From Kriegella aquimaris (GTDB lineage: Bacteria > Bacteroidota > Bacteroidia > Flavobacteriales > Flavobacteriaceae), in assembly GCF_900103215.1 (NCBI RefSeq), contig NZ_FNGV01000008.1, positions 186,001-250,000 on the forward strand: a stretch of DNA of 64,000 nt, given 5' to 3'. The notes below the pieces were generated by a model. It ran no database searches. It was not told where the DNA came from and was given only the letters and a program-made list of their open reading frames with translations. Position 1 is the first letter of the stretch; every line of letters begins with the position of its first letter. The position numbers were made by a program, and so were the translations under genes. Below are positions 38,401-46,180 of the stretch, one piece after another.

Positions 38401-38525
38401 AAGATTATATACAGGACCCCCGGTACGCCGATATGAAAACGAGCACTAAGGTATTCCAAGAAAAGAAGAATGCAGTTAAAGCGCAATCACAAAAGGGGGA
38501 AACTAAAAAGAGCCCAATCAACTAA
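35472..38525 (+). CDS. dnaE: DnaE-type DNA polymerase III alpha subunit, probable error-prone copy
   Basis: 1017 residues, about 150 shorter than replicative DnaE. Starts at a TTG (MYLNCHTYYSLRYGTFS, the PHP-domain entry; the usual LHxHS metal motif is degraded here, so PHP activity is doubtful). The polymerase core keeps the GRGSGANSVVAYLL motif and the catalytic acids in NPPDFDIDFSW, then YQEDVIKVAHHFADLTLGEAD and FAKGHSASYAVESYQS. An OB-fold ends the protein (IDIYGYLVTVKNTKTHSGK). The pairing with dinB resembles the ImuB-DnaE2 mutasome, without an ImuA partner here. The last codons (ETKKSPIN and stop) lie inside repeat copy 1. Confidence 0.9.
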   Translation: MYLNCHTYYSLRYGTFSEVELLQLAQDNQVTQLVLTDINNTSAALNFVRKAPEYAIKPILGVDFRNGADQCYVGIAKNNEGYQELNDFLSEHLHQQKDLPSIAPLFKHAYVVYPFEKVVLTDKKSFAEHEFIGVSIADLRRLPFSRLLALNDKLVVQQPVTFRNKRDFNAHRLLRAIESNTLLSKLCKTEEADEEEKMFPIQNLAMAFSEYTFILENTERLLNSCSIQFDFSAGRKPQNLKTYNATKEEDEVMLERLCQEGLPYRYPDGGDAVMERLKKELELIKTMGFVSYFLINWNIVSYAREQKFFYVGRGSGANSVVAYLLRITDVDPMELDLYFERFINLYRANPPDFDIDFSWKDREEITQYIFDTFPNVALLGTYVTFKDKGVVRELGKVFGLPKSEIDFLSEGRYRFEDLDDVSRLVIKYGRLIQGMPNYLSIHAGGILISEKPLHWFSATHLPPKGFATVQFDMVIAEDVGLFKFDILAQRGLAKIKETMEILERDRPDEFSKVDIHNIIAFKKDPKINNLIKTAQCMGCFYVESPAMRMLLKKLEVDNYLGLVAASSIIRPGVAKSGMMREYILRHRNEGRAEEKAHPVMLDIMRDTYGVMVYQEDVIKVAHHFADLTLGEADVLRRGMSGKFRSRDEFQEVKEKFIENCRKKGEEDRIIFEVWEQIASFAGYAFAKGHSASYAVESYQSLFLRAYYPLEYMVAVLNNGGGFYSSEFYVHEARMLGATVHAPCINKSLAVNRIYGKQLYLGFMYLRDLEGRVMERILKERLCHGAFASLEDFLDRIIISIEQLSILIRIDAFRFTGVNKHELLWNAHMFLNKSVKIDHPKLFPPKHQDFKIPTLHTTDLEMAFTQWELLGFCLCSPFELLVKPPKNKSGSKDLKRYLNRHIDIYGYLVTVKNTKTHSGKQMHFATLVDQQGEVFDTVLFPPVAAQYRFRGKGIYRFYGKVVSEFDFLSIEVIKMEKQDYIQDPRYADMKTSTKVFQEKKNAVKAQSQKGETKKSPIN

Positions 38526-38585
38526 GACCAAGCTCTTTTACGAGAACACTATATGAAAATGAAAAATTTTACTTCGTATTAATTA
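38501..38585 (-). ncRNA. Candidate small RNA, repeat copy 1
   Basis: Minus-strand transcript predicted from the candidate promoter at 38591-38621 to the hairpin AAAAGAGC/GCTCTTTT (38506-38513 with 38532-38539). This copy shares an uninterrupted 34-nt core with the other three but its hairpin is reduced to 8 bp. Its 3' end is antisense to the last codons of dnaE. Ends are estimated from the promoter and hairpin. Confidence 0.4.
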
Positions 38586-38590
38586 CATGA

Positions 38591-38656
38591 CAAACATACC
38601 ATTGACTCACTTGTTTTAAAACTTTTTGATGTGAAGGTGGGCAAATTTGTGGTGTA
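38591..38656 (-). promoter_or_regulatory. Promoter and tandem operator of repeat copy 1
   Basis: On the minus strand the -7 element is TATGTTTG (38598-38591), an exact TAnnTTTG although it differs from the other copies. The -33 position reads TTT instead of TTG. Direct repeats TTGATGTGAA (38626) and TTGTGGTGTA (38647) are 21 bp apart, and the first sits 36 bp from the -7 element exactly as in the other copies. Confidence 0.4.
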
Positions 38657-38816
38657 GCAAGGCAAACTTGTTATGAGAATCTCAAATGATATCCAACAAC
38701 TGCCTTCAATAATTTTTGAGTTAACGAAGCTATGCAGAAAAAGAAGACAAAAAGAGCAAAGAGATTTCAATGCAGTCTTGAAAAAACATTAAGAATTTAA
38801 CAAGCTTTTACATCTT

Positions 38817-39386
38817 TTAAAGATTATAAACACATATCATGAGCACAATTTCATCATTGTTTTTTCCAAATCCTTTTCGAATTTTTTTGAAGGCGATTCG
38901 CATTTGTGATTCAACAGTTTTTATTGAAATTCCCAACTTATCGGCAATTTCTTTGTTTTTATAGCCTTCCTTTTTACTCAGTAATAGAATCTCTTTACAT
39001 CGGTCGGGTAAGCTATCTACCAAAATCTTGATCTTTTCTATTTTTTCCAACAGCTCCGAATCGTCTTCCTGTGTTTGTTCTTGAAGTACTTTGTGTTTTA
39101 TAAAATCCAACGTACCCTCTGTTTTTTTATCTCTACGCACATTTTGCATACAGGCATTGAACACAGATTTGTATAAGTATGCTTTTATAGAGGTTTTTAT
39201 ATCAAGTTCCTCGCGCTTGGTCCATAATTTAATAAAAACGCCTTGAACAATATCTTCTGCATCTGGAAGACATTGGGCGAATTGTAAAGCATAAACACAC
39301 AAAGGCCTATACTGTTGGTCAAAAAGTATTTTTAGCGCATGGCTATCGCTTTGCTGTATACGTGCCCATATACCTTCTTCATCCAT
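38817..39386 (-). CDS. ECF RNA polymerase sigma factor (SusC/D-linked type)
   Basis: 189 residues, cytoplasmic. Region 2 is ALKILFDQQYRPLCVYALQF followed by DAEDIVQGVFIKLW; region 4 is LPDRCKEILLLSKKEGYKNK with the helix-turn-helix EIADKLGISIKTVESQM. The family directs RNA polymerase to SusC/D operons and is held inactive by FecR-type anti-sigma proteins. Here it is divergent from fecR and susC rather than upstream in the same operon. Confidence 0.95.
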   Translation of the reverse strand: MDEEGIWARIQQSDSHALKILFDQQYRPLCVYALQFAQCLPDAEDIVQGVFIKLWTKREELDIKTSIKAYLYKSVFNACMQNVRRDKKTEGTLDFIKHKVLQEQTQEDDSELLEKIEKIKILVDSLPDRCKEILLLSKKEGYKNKEIADKLGISIKTVESQMRIAFKKIRKGFGKNNDEIVLMICVYNL

Positions 39387-39815
39387 TATTATACAACAAT
39401 TTTATTTGATATTATTTTCAATTCAGCGCTTCAGTTAATAGTGAAAAGTAACAATAAGTTTAAGTATACTATAATTTTTTTAGTAAATAGCACCTGCGCT
39501 AAACATAATATATCGTCCCAAGCGGTATAACATATTCGATTGACAAAAAATATGAAACGGCATTTCGGCATCTAAAAAGCAAATTCGAATGTACATCTTT
39601 TTTATAGGAACATTGGTAGTCCAAGAATTCAAATTCAGTAACTAGGGCAGTCTTAAGAGAATCCTCTTTTTTAAGATGTCGGAAATATAAAAAGCGAAAA
39701 CAGTAGAAAAAAGAAGGCTAAATAGTGAATAAATAAAAAAAGTTATAATTTTTTTAAGGGTATATCAATTTTTATGCATCATAACTAAAATTATAATAAA
39801 CAAATCTTTGGTGTA
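39387..39815. other. 430-bp divergent region between sigma factor and FecR genes
   Basis: Very AT-rich, no gene seen. It must hold the promoters of both genes, but I find no exact TTG-N-TAnnTTTG match, which would fit control by the ECF sigma factor itself. Confidence 0.5.
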
Positions 39816-40982
39816 TTGAAAACTTTAATACTGAAATTTCTTACTGATACCATCTCCATAGAAGAACTGAAAATTCTTCAAAAATGGCTTAGTAATCCTC
39901 AGAACAGGGATTATTTTGAAGAGATGATCAAGACCAATCAAAGGTTGGATTTTGCTTATCGAAAAATTGATGTGGAAACTGCTTACCAGCGCATCATAAA
40001 GGCAACTTCCGAAAAGGAGGGTGACGCTCCCAAAGGAGCGCATACATTTTTCAAATATGCGGCCGTAGCCATTTTGTTGATTACTACTTCTTTTGGTCTA
40101 TACACCTTTGTGCAAAAGGATGATAAGATGAAATCTGTTTCGGTGCCACAAGTAGCTGCTCCTGAATCTGAGATTGTGTTAGAGTTAGAAGATGGTAGCT
40201 TTAAGGTTATTGATGAAACTGAGAATGTCGCTATTACCAATGCCAAAGGTGATAAAATCGTACAGCAAGAATACAATAAACTTAAATATGCCGCATCTTC
40301 CACCTCAGAAACCAGTCTTGTATATAATAAATTGATGGTGCCCTATGGCAGGCGTTTTGTTATCGAACTTTCAGATGGTACGGTCGTTCACCTAAATGCG
40401 GGAACAAAATTAAGATACCCCAAAGTTTTTGCCGAAGCTGGTAATAGGGATGTATATCTTGAAGGAGAGGCTTTTTTCGATGTCGAGGAAAATAAGGCAA
40501 AGCCATTTGTGGTACATACCGAACGAATGAACGTTCGTGTTTTTGGTACGAAATTCAATGTTTCCAGTTACGATAACGAGAAGAGTACTTCTACTGTGCT
40601 AGTCGAGGGGAGCGTGGGCGTCTATGGTGCAACTGAACAATATAATGATACTGATAGGATGGTTATTTCCCCTAACCAACAGGCTAAAATGCAAAATGGC
40701 GAATTTACAATAGCGGAAGTTGATGTGGAGCGCTTTATCGCTTGGATGGATGGTAAATTATTCTTTGTTAATGACAGATTCGGAGATATTGTAAAGGTTT
40801 TGGAACGGAATTATAATGTAAAGATTATTAACAAGCACCAAGAGTTGAACGACATTCGCTATACCGGAACTTTTCAGGAGAAAACTTTATCCGAAATACT
40901 GAATGTATTTAAAAGAAATACAAAATTTGACTTTGAAGCAGGCAACGATGATAGCATCGTAATATTTCCTTCTTCGCTCTGA
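39816..40982 (+). CDS. FecR-family anti-sigma factor
   Basis: 388 residues from a TTG start, giving the usual opening MKTLILKFLTDTISIEE with LKILQKWL. One transmembrane helix lies near residues 80-100 (FFKYAAVAILLITTSFGLYTFV). The periplasmic FecR domain follows (MVPYGRRFVIELSDGTVVHL, LRYPKVFAEAGNRDVYLEGEAFFDV, VFGTKFNVSSYD), then a C-terminal STN-like DUF4974 domain (NRFGDIVKVLERNYNVKI-like stretch, YTGTFQEKTLSEIL). It holds the ECF sigma factor until SusC signals substrate binding. Confidence 0.95.
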   Translation: MKTLILKFLTDTISIEELKILQKWLSNPQNRDYFEEMIKTNQRLDFAYRKIDVETAYQRIIKATSEKEGDAPKGAHTFFKYAAVAILLITTSFGLYTFVQKDDKMKSVSVPQVAAPESEIVLELEDGSFKVIDETENVAITNAKGDKIVQQEYNKLKYAASSTSETSLVYNKLMVPYGRRFVIELSDGTVVHLNAGTKLRYPKVFAEAGNRDVYLEGEAFFDVEENKAKPFVVHTERMNVRVFGTKFNVSSYDNEKSTSTVLVEGSVGVYGATEQYNDTDRMVISPNQQAKMQNGEFTIAEVDVERFIAWMDGKLFFVNDRFGDIVKVLERNYNVKIINKHQELNDIRYTGTFQEKTLSEILNVFKRNTKFDFEAGNDDSIVIFPSSL

Positions 40983-41108
40983 AGCGAGATTAACAATTGA
41001 AAATATAAAATTATATGAAGCCAATGAATTAAATAAAATTGACAGCACACAATTCGATTTACGACATGACAGAACAACAGTCGCTAACCAACAAAATCAT
41101 TCCCAATT

Positions 41109-44100
41109 ATGAAAATGACCAACATCAAGAAGATGTTTGAAAAAACGACTTCGCAACTTAATCTGAAAATGAAGATGACCGTCTTCTTTTTAATTATTTC
41201 ATTTTTTCAAATGAATGCCAACGAAGGCTATGCCCAAATCACAAAAATTAGCTTGAACTTGGAAGAGGTAACACTAATAGAGGCCTTTAAAGAGATAGAA
41301 GGCAAAACTGATTTTCGGTTCTTTTATAAGAACCAAGATTTAGAGTTAAATCGAAAGGTAACGCTGAAAATGAAGAAAAAGCCTATCGATATAATATTGG
41401 ACAAACTTTTTCAAGATGGAGAGGTAACCTTCGAGGTGTACGATAAATATATTGTTCTTAAAAAGGTCGTTTCCACTGTAGGATCAAATGACATAAAGCC
41501 AATAATGGAATCGAAGCCCATACAATCTTCGGTAAGTGGTGTGATTGTCGATGAAGATGGGGTTGTCTTAGCGGGTGCCAGTATCGTAGAGAAAGGTACG
41601 GTCAATGGTACCCAATCCGATTTTGATGGCAACTTCACCTTAGAGGTAGGTAATGATGCTGTTTTGTTGATTTCATTTATCGGTTTTATATCTAAAGAGG
41701 TGCCCGTAGCAGGTCAGCAGAATATTAATGTAACCCTTACTGAGAATACCGATGCTCTTGACGAAGTAGTAGTGGTGGGTTATGGTACTAAACGAAAGAA
41801 AGATATCATTTCGGCAGTTTCAGTAGTTGATATTGAAGAAGTAAAGGATGTACCGGCTGCAGATGTATCAAGGATGTTATTGGGTCAGGCACCTGGTGTT
41901 AACGTTGCGTCAAGCTCAGGCCGCCCCGGCCAGAATCTTGATATTTCCATTAGAGGTTTGGGGTCATTGGGAGCAGGAAATGATCCGCTATGGGTAGTTG
42001 ATGGATTTCCTCTTGAATCTTCCGATGGTTTGAATCCAAACGATATAGAATCTATTTCCATATTAAAAGATGCGGCTTCGACCGCAATATATGGGGCTAG
42101 AGGCTCAAATGGGGTAATTCTCGTTACTACAAGAAAAGGGAAAGTAGGTAAGACCAGTGTTACATTAGATGTGACCACGGGTTTTCAGGATGTTCCAAAT
42201 TCACGTAGACTTGATATGATGAATGCCGTAGAATTTGGGGAATTTCAAAAATCGAGTTGGATCGATAGATATATCGCTGCCAATGGATCGGAACCTGCTG
42301 AAAGTGAAATTCCTGCAGGCATTCGCAATCCGGAGAATAACACGATTTCTACAGATTGGATGGATGAGATATTAGCTAATGCGCCCTTATTCAAGAAATA
42401 TGACCTCTCGATCGCTTCTGGTAATGAAAAGACAACATCGTTAATTACCTTGGGCTACATGAATCAAGATGGGGTCGTTATCAAAACAAATTTTGAACGC
42501 TTCAATGTTAGGGCCAAAGTAGACAATAAGATTACTGATAATATCACCGTGGGGGTTAATTTATCTGGATCCAAAACGAATGAACGAATTATCGGTGCAG
42601 GATCTAGACATACGCCTGTCGGACTTGCATTATGGGTAGACCCTAGAGAACCGGTTTATGAGGAAGATGGAAGTTTTAATGCCTATTTGGGTGATAAGGA
42701 TACTCCGGGTGACTTAATTTTTAATAGCGCCAACCCCGTACAAATACTGCATGAACAAAAAACCACCATGAACACAAGCAGGTTACTGGCCAACGGTTAC
42801 GCACAGTTCAAGTTTTTGAAAGGCTTTACGTTCAAATCAACGCTTAATGCTAGTATAGTCAATTCTAGATATAATCAGTTTACGCCATCAACTTTGTCAG
42901 GTTTTACATGGAACCAGCCGGCGCCGAATGATGCAGATCTGTCCGAGGAATATATGGAAACCTTTAATTGGTCTGCAGATCAATTGCTTTCCTACGCAAA
43001 GGTGTTAAACGATGTTCATAGTATTACCGCCTTATTGGGGTATACTTCACAGGAGTCTACAGTTAGGTCGATTGATGGAGATGGAACGAAATTTCCTGAT
43101 GATGATATTCGATTTTTGCAACAAGCAGAATCTTTGTCGGCCGAATCTGAAGAATCGAGTTGGAGTCTTTTAGCCTATTTTGCGCAGCTCAACTATGATT
43201 ATAAAAACAAATATTTAGTTTCTGCCACATATCGTAGGGAAGGAAGTTCCAGATTTGGCTCGAATAATAGGTGGGGTAATTTTCCTGCCGTTTCAGCAGG
43301 TTGGCGAGTCTCTGAAGAAGGTTTTTTGCAAGATGTTTCATGGCTGAATGATTTAAAGCTACGAGCTAGTTTTGGTGCCACGGGGAACAACGACATTGGT
43401 AATTACCCAAGTTTATCTACGCTTGGAACAACGAATTATATTACTGGCGGAAGTTTTCAAGCGGGTAAGATACTAAACTCACTTTCCAACCCGAACCTAG
43501 GTTGGGAGAAATCCGAACAATTTGATTATGGCATCGATTTAACGATGTTCAACAATCGCCTTAGCTTTGTAGCGGAATACTATAAAAAAACTACGACAGA
43601 CATGCTGTTGCCTGTGAATATACCCGTTATAACCGGGTTTGAGACCACCTTTACGAACATTGGTAAAGTAGAAAATACAGGTTTTGAATTAGGGTTGAAT
43701 TTTAAAACTAATATTACCGAAGACTTAAAGTTCCGTAGTAATTTCAATATTTCGTTCAATAAAAACAAAGTACTCGAAATTGATGGTGATAATGACGAAA
43801 TTAGAACTGGTGGTATCTATGGTGCACATCATGTTTCTCAGGTAGGCAGGCCAATTGCTATGATACATGGATATAGAAACATAGGAGTGTTCCAATCACA
43901 GGCGGAAATTGACGCTTCACCTATTCAAGATGGTGCCGTACCAGGTTCGTTCAAGTATTGGGATGCTAATGGAGATGGTGAGATTACCTATGACTTTCAA
44001 GATTATGTTGAAATAGGTAATCCACATCCAGAATTTGTTTATGCGTTCAATATGGGCCTAGATTATAAAGCTTTTGATTTTAATGTAGTTTTCACCGGAG

Positions 44101-44513
44101 CGCAAAACTATGAAGTTTTTACAGAAATAGAACATACCACTATGAATGTGGACGGGGTTTTCAATGTAGAGACGAAAGCAGCAGATAGATTTAGGTATAC
44201 TACCATGTCTGGTGATGCGGGTCCTACTTCCAATTTTTGGAAATGGGAACGCGAAGGAAACAGTTATTATATTTCTGATGCAAGCCATGTATGGTTGAGA
44301 AGCCTATCCATAGGGTATACAATTCCTATAAATGCAAGCTCCTTTCTTGATGGAGCCAGGATTTATGTTAATGGAGACAACCTTTACCTCTTTTCGGGTT
44401 ATGAATATGGTAATCCTCAACCGAACGATCGTAGTGGGTTAAGACCTGGAGTAGATGAAACACCTTATCCTCTGGCACGTACAATTTCTCTTGGGGCAAC
44501 ATTGAAATTTTAA
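41109..44513 (+). CDS. SusC/RagA-type TonB-dependent outer-membrane transporter with STN domain
   Basis: 1134 residues. A signal peptide ends near residue 42 (ANEGYAQ). Residues 45-115 form an STN signalling domain (TLIEAFKEIEGKTDFRFFYK), which marks transducers that act through FecR and ECF sigma. Residues 135-215 are a carboxypeptidase-D-like domain (SGVIVDEDGVVLAGAS). The plug starts at DEVVVVGYGTKRKKDIISAV and carries the SusC signature DISIRGLGSLGAGNDPLWVV, followed by a 22-strand barrel ending in ISLGATLKF. Imports an oligosaccharide or similar ligand together with the SusD protein 18 bp downstream. Confidence 0.96.
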   Translation: MKMTNIKKMFEKTTSQLNLKMKMTVFFLIISFFQMNANEGYAQITKISLNLEEVTLIEAFKEIEGKTDFRFFYKNQDLELNRKVTLKMKKKPIDIILDKLFQDGEVTFEVYDKYIVLKKVVSTVGSNDIKPIMESKPIQSSVSGVIVDEDGVVLAGASIVEKGTVNGTQSDFDGNFTLEVGNDAVLLISFIGFISKEVPVAGQQNINVTLTENTDALDEVVVVGYGTKRKKDIISAVSVVDIEEVKDVPAADVSRMLLGQAPGVNVASSSGRPGQNLDISIRGLGSLGAGNDPLWVVDGFPLESSDGLNPNDIESISILKDAASTAIYGARGSNGVILVTTRKGKVGKTSVTLDVTTGFQDVPNSRRLDMMNAVEFGEFQKSSWIDRYIAANGSEPAESEIPAGIRNPENNTISTDWMDEILANAPLFKKYDLSIASGNEKTTSLITLGYMNQDGVVIKTNFERFNVRAKVDNKITDNITVGVNLSGSKTNERIIGAGSRHTPVGLALWVDPREPVYEEDGSFNAYLGDKDTPGDLIFNSANPVQILHEQKTTMNTSRLLANGYAQFKFLKGFTFKSTLNASIVNSRYNQFTPSTLSGFTWNQPAPNDADLSEEYMETFNWSADQLLSYAKVLNDVHSITALLGYTSQESTVRSIDGDGTKFPDDDIRFLQQAESLSAESEESSWSLLAYFAQLNYDYKNKYLVSATYRREGSSRFGSNNRWGNFPAVSAGWRVSEEGFLQDVSWLNDLKLRASFGATGNNDIGNYPSLSTLGTTNYITGGSFQAGKILNSLSNPNLGWEKSEQFDYGIDLTMFNNRLSFVAEYYKKTTTDMLLPVNIPVITGFETTFTNIGKVENTGFELGLNFKTNITEDLKFRSNFNISFNKNKVLEIDGDNDEIRTGGIYGAHHVSQVGRPIAMIHGYRNIGVFQSQAEIDASPIQDGAVPGSFKYWDANGDGEITYDFQDYVEIGNPHPEFVYAFNMGLDYKAFDFNVVFTGAQNYEVFTEIEHTTMNVDGVFNVETKAADRFRYTTMSGDAGPTSNFWKWEREGNSYYISDASHVWLRSLSIGYTIPINASSFLDGARIYVNGDNLYLFSGYEYGNPQPNDRSGLRPGVDETPYPLARTISLGATLKF

Positions 44514-44531
44514 TATTTAAAAAACTAAGGA

Positions 44532-46046
44532 ATGAAAAATTTAATCAAGATATTTATAAGTTTATCGATTGTTTTTTCCATGTTTTCGTGTAGCGATGAT
44601 TTTTTGGACAAACCAAATCCTAATCAATTAGGGGAAGGAAGCTTTTATGCTTCTGAAGTGCAAGTACATCAAGCAGTTATGGGTGTTTATGGGCAAATGC
44701 AGGGCATCACAGGTAACCAGTGGCTTTACAGCGAAATGCTCACCGACAATACCACCGTTCATTTTGATGAAGGGAATAGGGGAAATGCACCCAATATTGA
44801 GTCTTTTGAATACTGGCAATATAATTCCGGTACAGGCCGAATGTATGATCTTTATAGGGATATCTACAATGCCATGGGCAATATTAACCTAACCTTGTCC
44901 AAACTAGGGGAAGCTGACATAGATTCCGGTGAAAAGGCCCGTTTTGAGGGAGAATTGCGATTTTTTAGAGCGTATTATTACTTTCTTTTAACGCAGTATT
45001 TTGGTGATGTGGTTATGATCACCGAACCATTAACCGATCCTTCAGCAGCATTTGAGTTAGAGCGTTCTCCAATTTCAGCGGTGTATACTCAAATTGAAAG
45101 TGATCTCGATATTGCAATAGCTGCTCTGCCTCATCCCGGTAATGTTAGTGCATCGGATGTAGGACGATTGACCAAGGGAGCTGCACTCACCCTTTCGGGT
45201 AAATTATGGTTGACAAGAAAAGATTTTGGAAAAGCCAAGACGGCCCTTGATCAAGTAGCAGCTATGGGGTACAGCTTATTGGGTAACTATGCCGATGTTT
45301 TTGACCCCACTAATAAAAACCATAATGAATCTATTTTTGAAGTGCAATTTCAAGGCGGAAATGACCTAGGTGAACATAATGGATTCATTTATAATTTTTA
45401 TCCAAAGTTCACAAATGGAGAGGTAACTGGTTTTGATGGAATAAGTGGAGGCGGATGGAATATTCCTACTTTGGATATCATTGGCGATTATGAAGATGGT
45501 GATGTGCGCAAGGCCATATCGATAAGTGAAGGGTACACCGATAAAAATACGGGCGAGTTTGTTGCGATTCCTTTTATTGAAAAGTACCATTACGAACATG
45601 CTATTCAAGGTCGTCCTGATAATAATTGGCCAATATACCGATATGCAGATGTATTATTGATGCTTGCCGAGACCATCAATGAGCAGTCGGGGCCGAACGC
45701 AGAAGCTTATGGCTATATTAACCAAGTTCGGGATAGGGCAGATCTACTTCCTTTGTCGGGACTTTCCCAAGATGAGTTCAGAACGGCATTGCTTCATGAA
45801 AGAAGAATTGAATTGGCCTTTGAAAATCATCGTTGGTTTGACTTGAGAAGAACCTTGAGTGCTACGGAACTTGTTGCGTTATTGAATTCTCACGGTGCCT
45901 CGGAAAAAGCCAACCAAACGACTCCAAGGGGGTCAGTAGGATTTTCGGCGGGAGACTATATATTTGATACACATGAAATATTATTTCCCATACCAAATAG
46001 GGAGCGGGTTGTAAATCCGGATTTAACGCAAAATGACGGCTATTAG
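44532..46046 (+). CDS. SusD/RagB-type outer-membrane nutrient-binding lipoprotein
   Basis: 504 residues. Signal peptide with lipobox SMFSC near residue 20, followed by the family opening DDFLDKPNPNQLGEGSFY. TPR helices (GELRFFRAYYYFLLTQYFGDV, KGAALTLSGKLWLTRKDF) and the C-terminal signature ALLHERRIELAFENHRWFDLRR then LFPIPNRERVVNPDLTQNDGY are clear. It caps the SusC barrel and binds the substrate at the cell surface. Translationally close to susC. Confidence 0.96.
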   Translation: MKNLIKIFISLSIVFSMFSCSDDFLDKPNPNQLGEGSFYASEVQVHQAVMGVYGQMQGITGNQWLYSEMLTDNTTVHFDEGNRGNAPNIESFEYWQYNSGTGRMYDLYRDIYNAMGNINLTLSKLGEADIDSGEKARFEGELRFFRAYYYFLLTQYFGDVVMITEPLTDPSAAFELERSPISAVYTQIESDLDIAIAALPHPGNVSASDVGRLTKGAALTLSGKLWLTRKDFGKAKTALDQVAAMGYSLLGNYADVFDPTNKNHNESIFEVQFQGGNDLGEHNGFIYNFYPKFTNGEVTGFDGISGGGWNIPTLDIIGDYEDGDVRKAISISEGYTDKNTGEFVAIPFIEKYHYEHAIQGRPDNNWPIYRYADVLLMLAETINEQSGPNAEAYGYINQVRDRADLLPLSGLSQDEFRTALLHERRIELAFENHRWFDLRRTLSATELVALLNSHGASEKANQTTPRGSVGFSAGDYIFDTHEILFPIPNRERVVNPDLTQNDGY

Positions 46047-46180
46047 CCTTTGATTATACTTATAAATTAGTATTTTACTGAGCATGATTGTTTCTAAACC
46101 TTTTAATGGTATATGTCATATCAAATTACCGGGTTTCGGGCAAGAAAGATTGATGATGATAGAAAAATATTAGTAAACAT

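Noticed and set aside
34198-38525. dinB-dnaE as a phage-defence system
   Set aside because: Both proteins are full polymerases with repair-type layout; no nuclease or effector domain is linked.
38550-38580. Plus-strand mini-ORF MKMKNFTSY in the repeat units
   Set aside because: Copies 1-3 encode 9 residues and copy 4 reads through to a different 17-residue peptide. The stop is not kept, the peptide is not hydrophobic as in type I toxins, and no plus-strand promoter is seen. The minus-strand RNA explains the conserved positions better.
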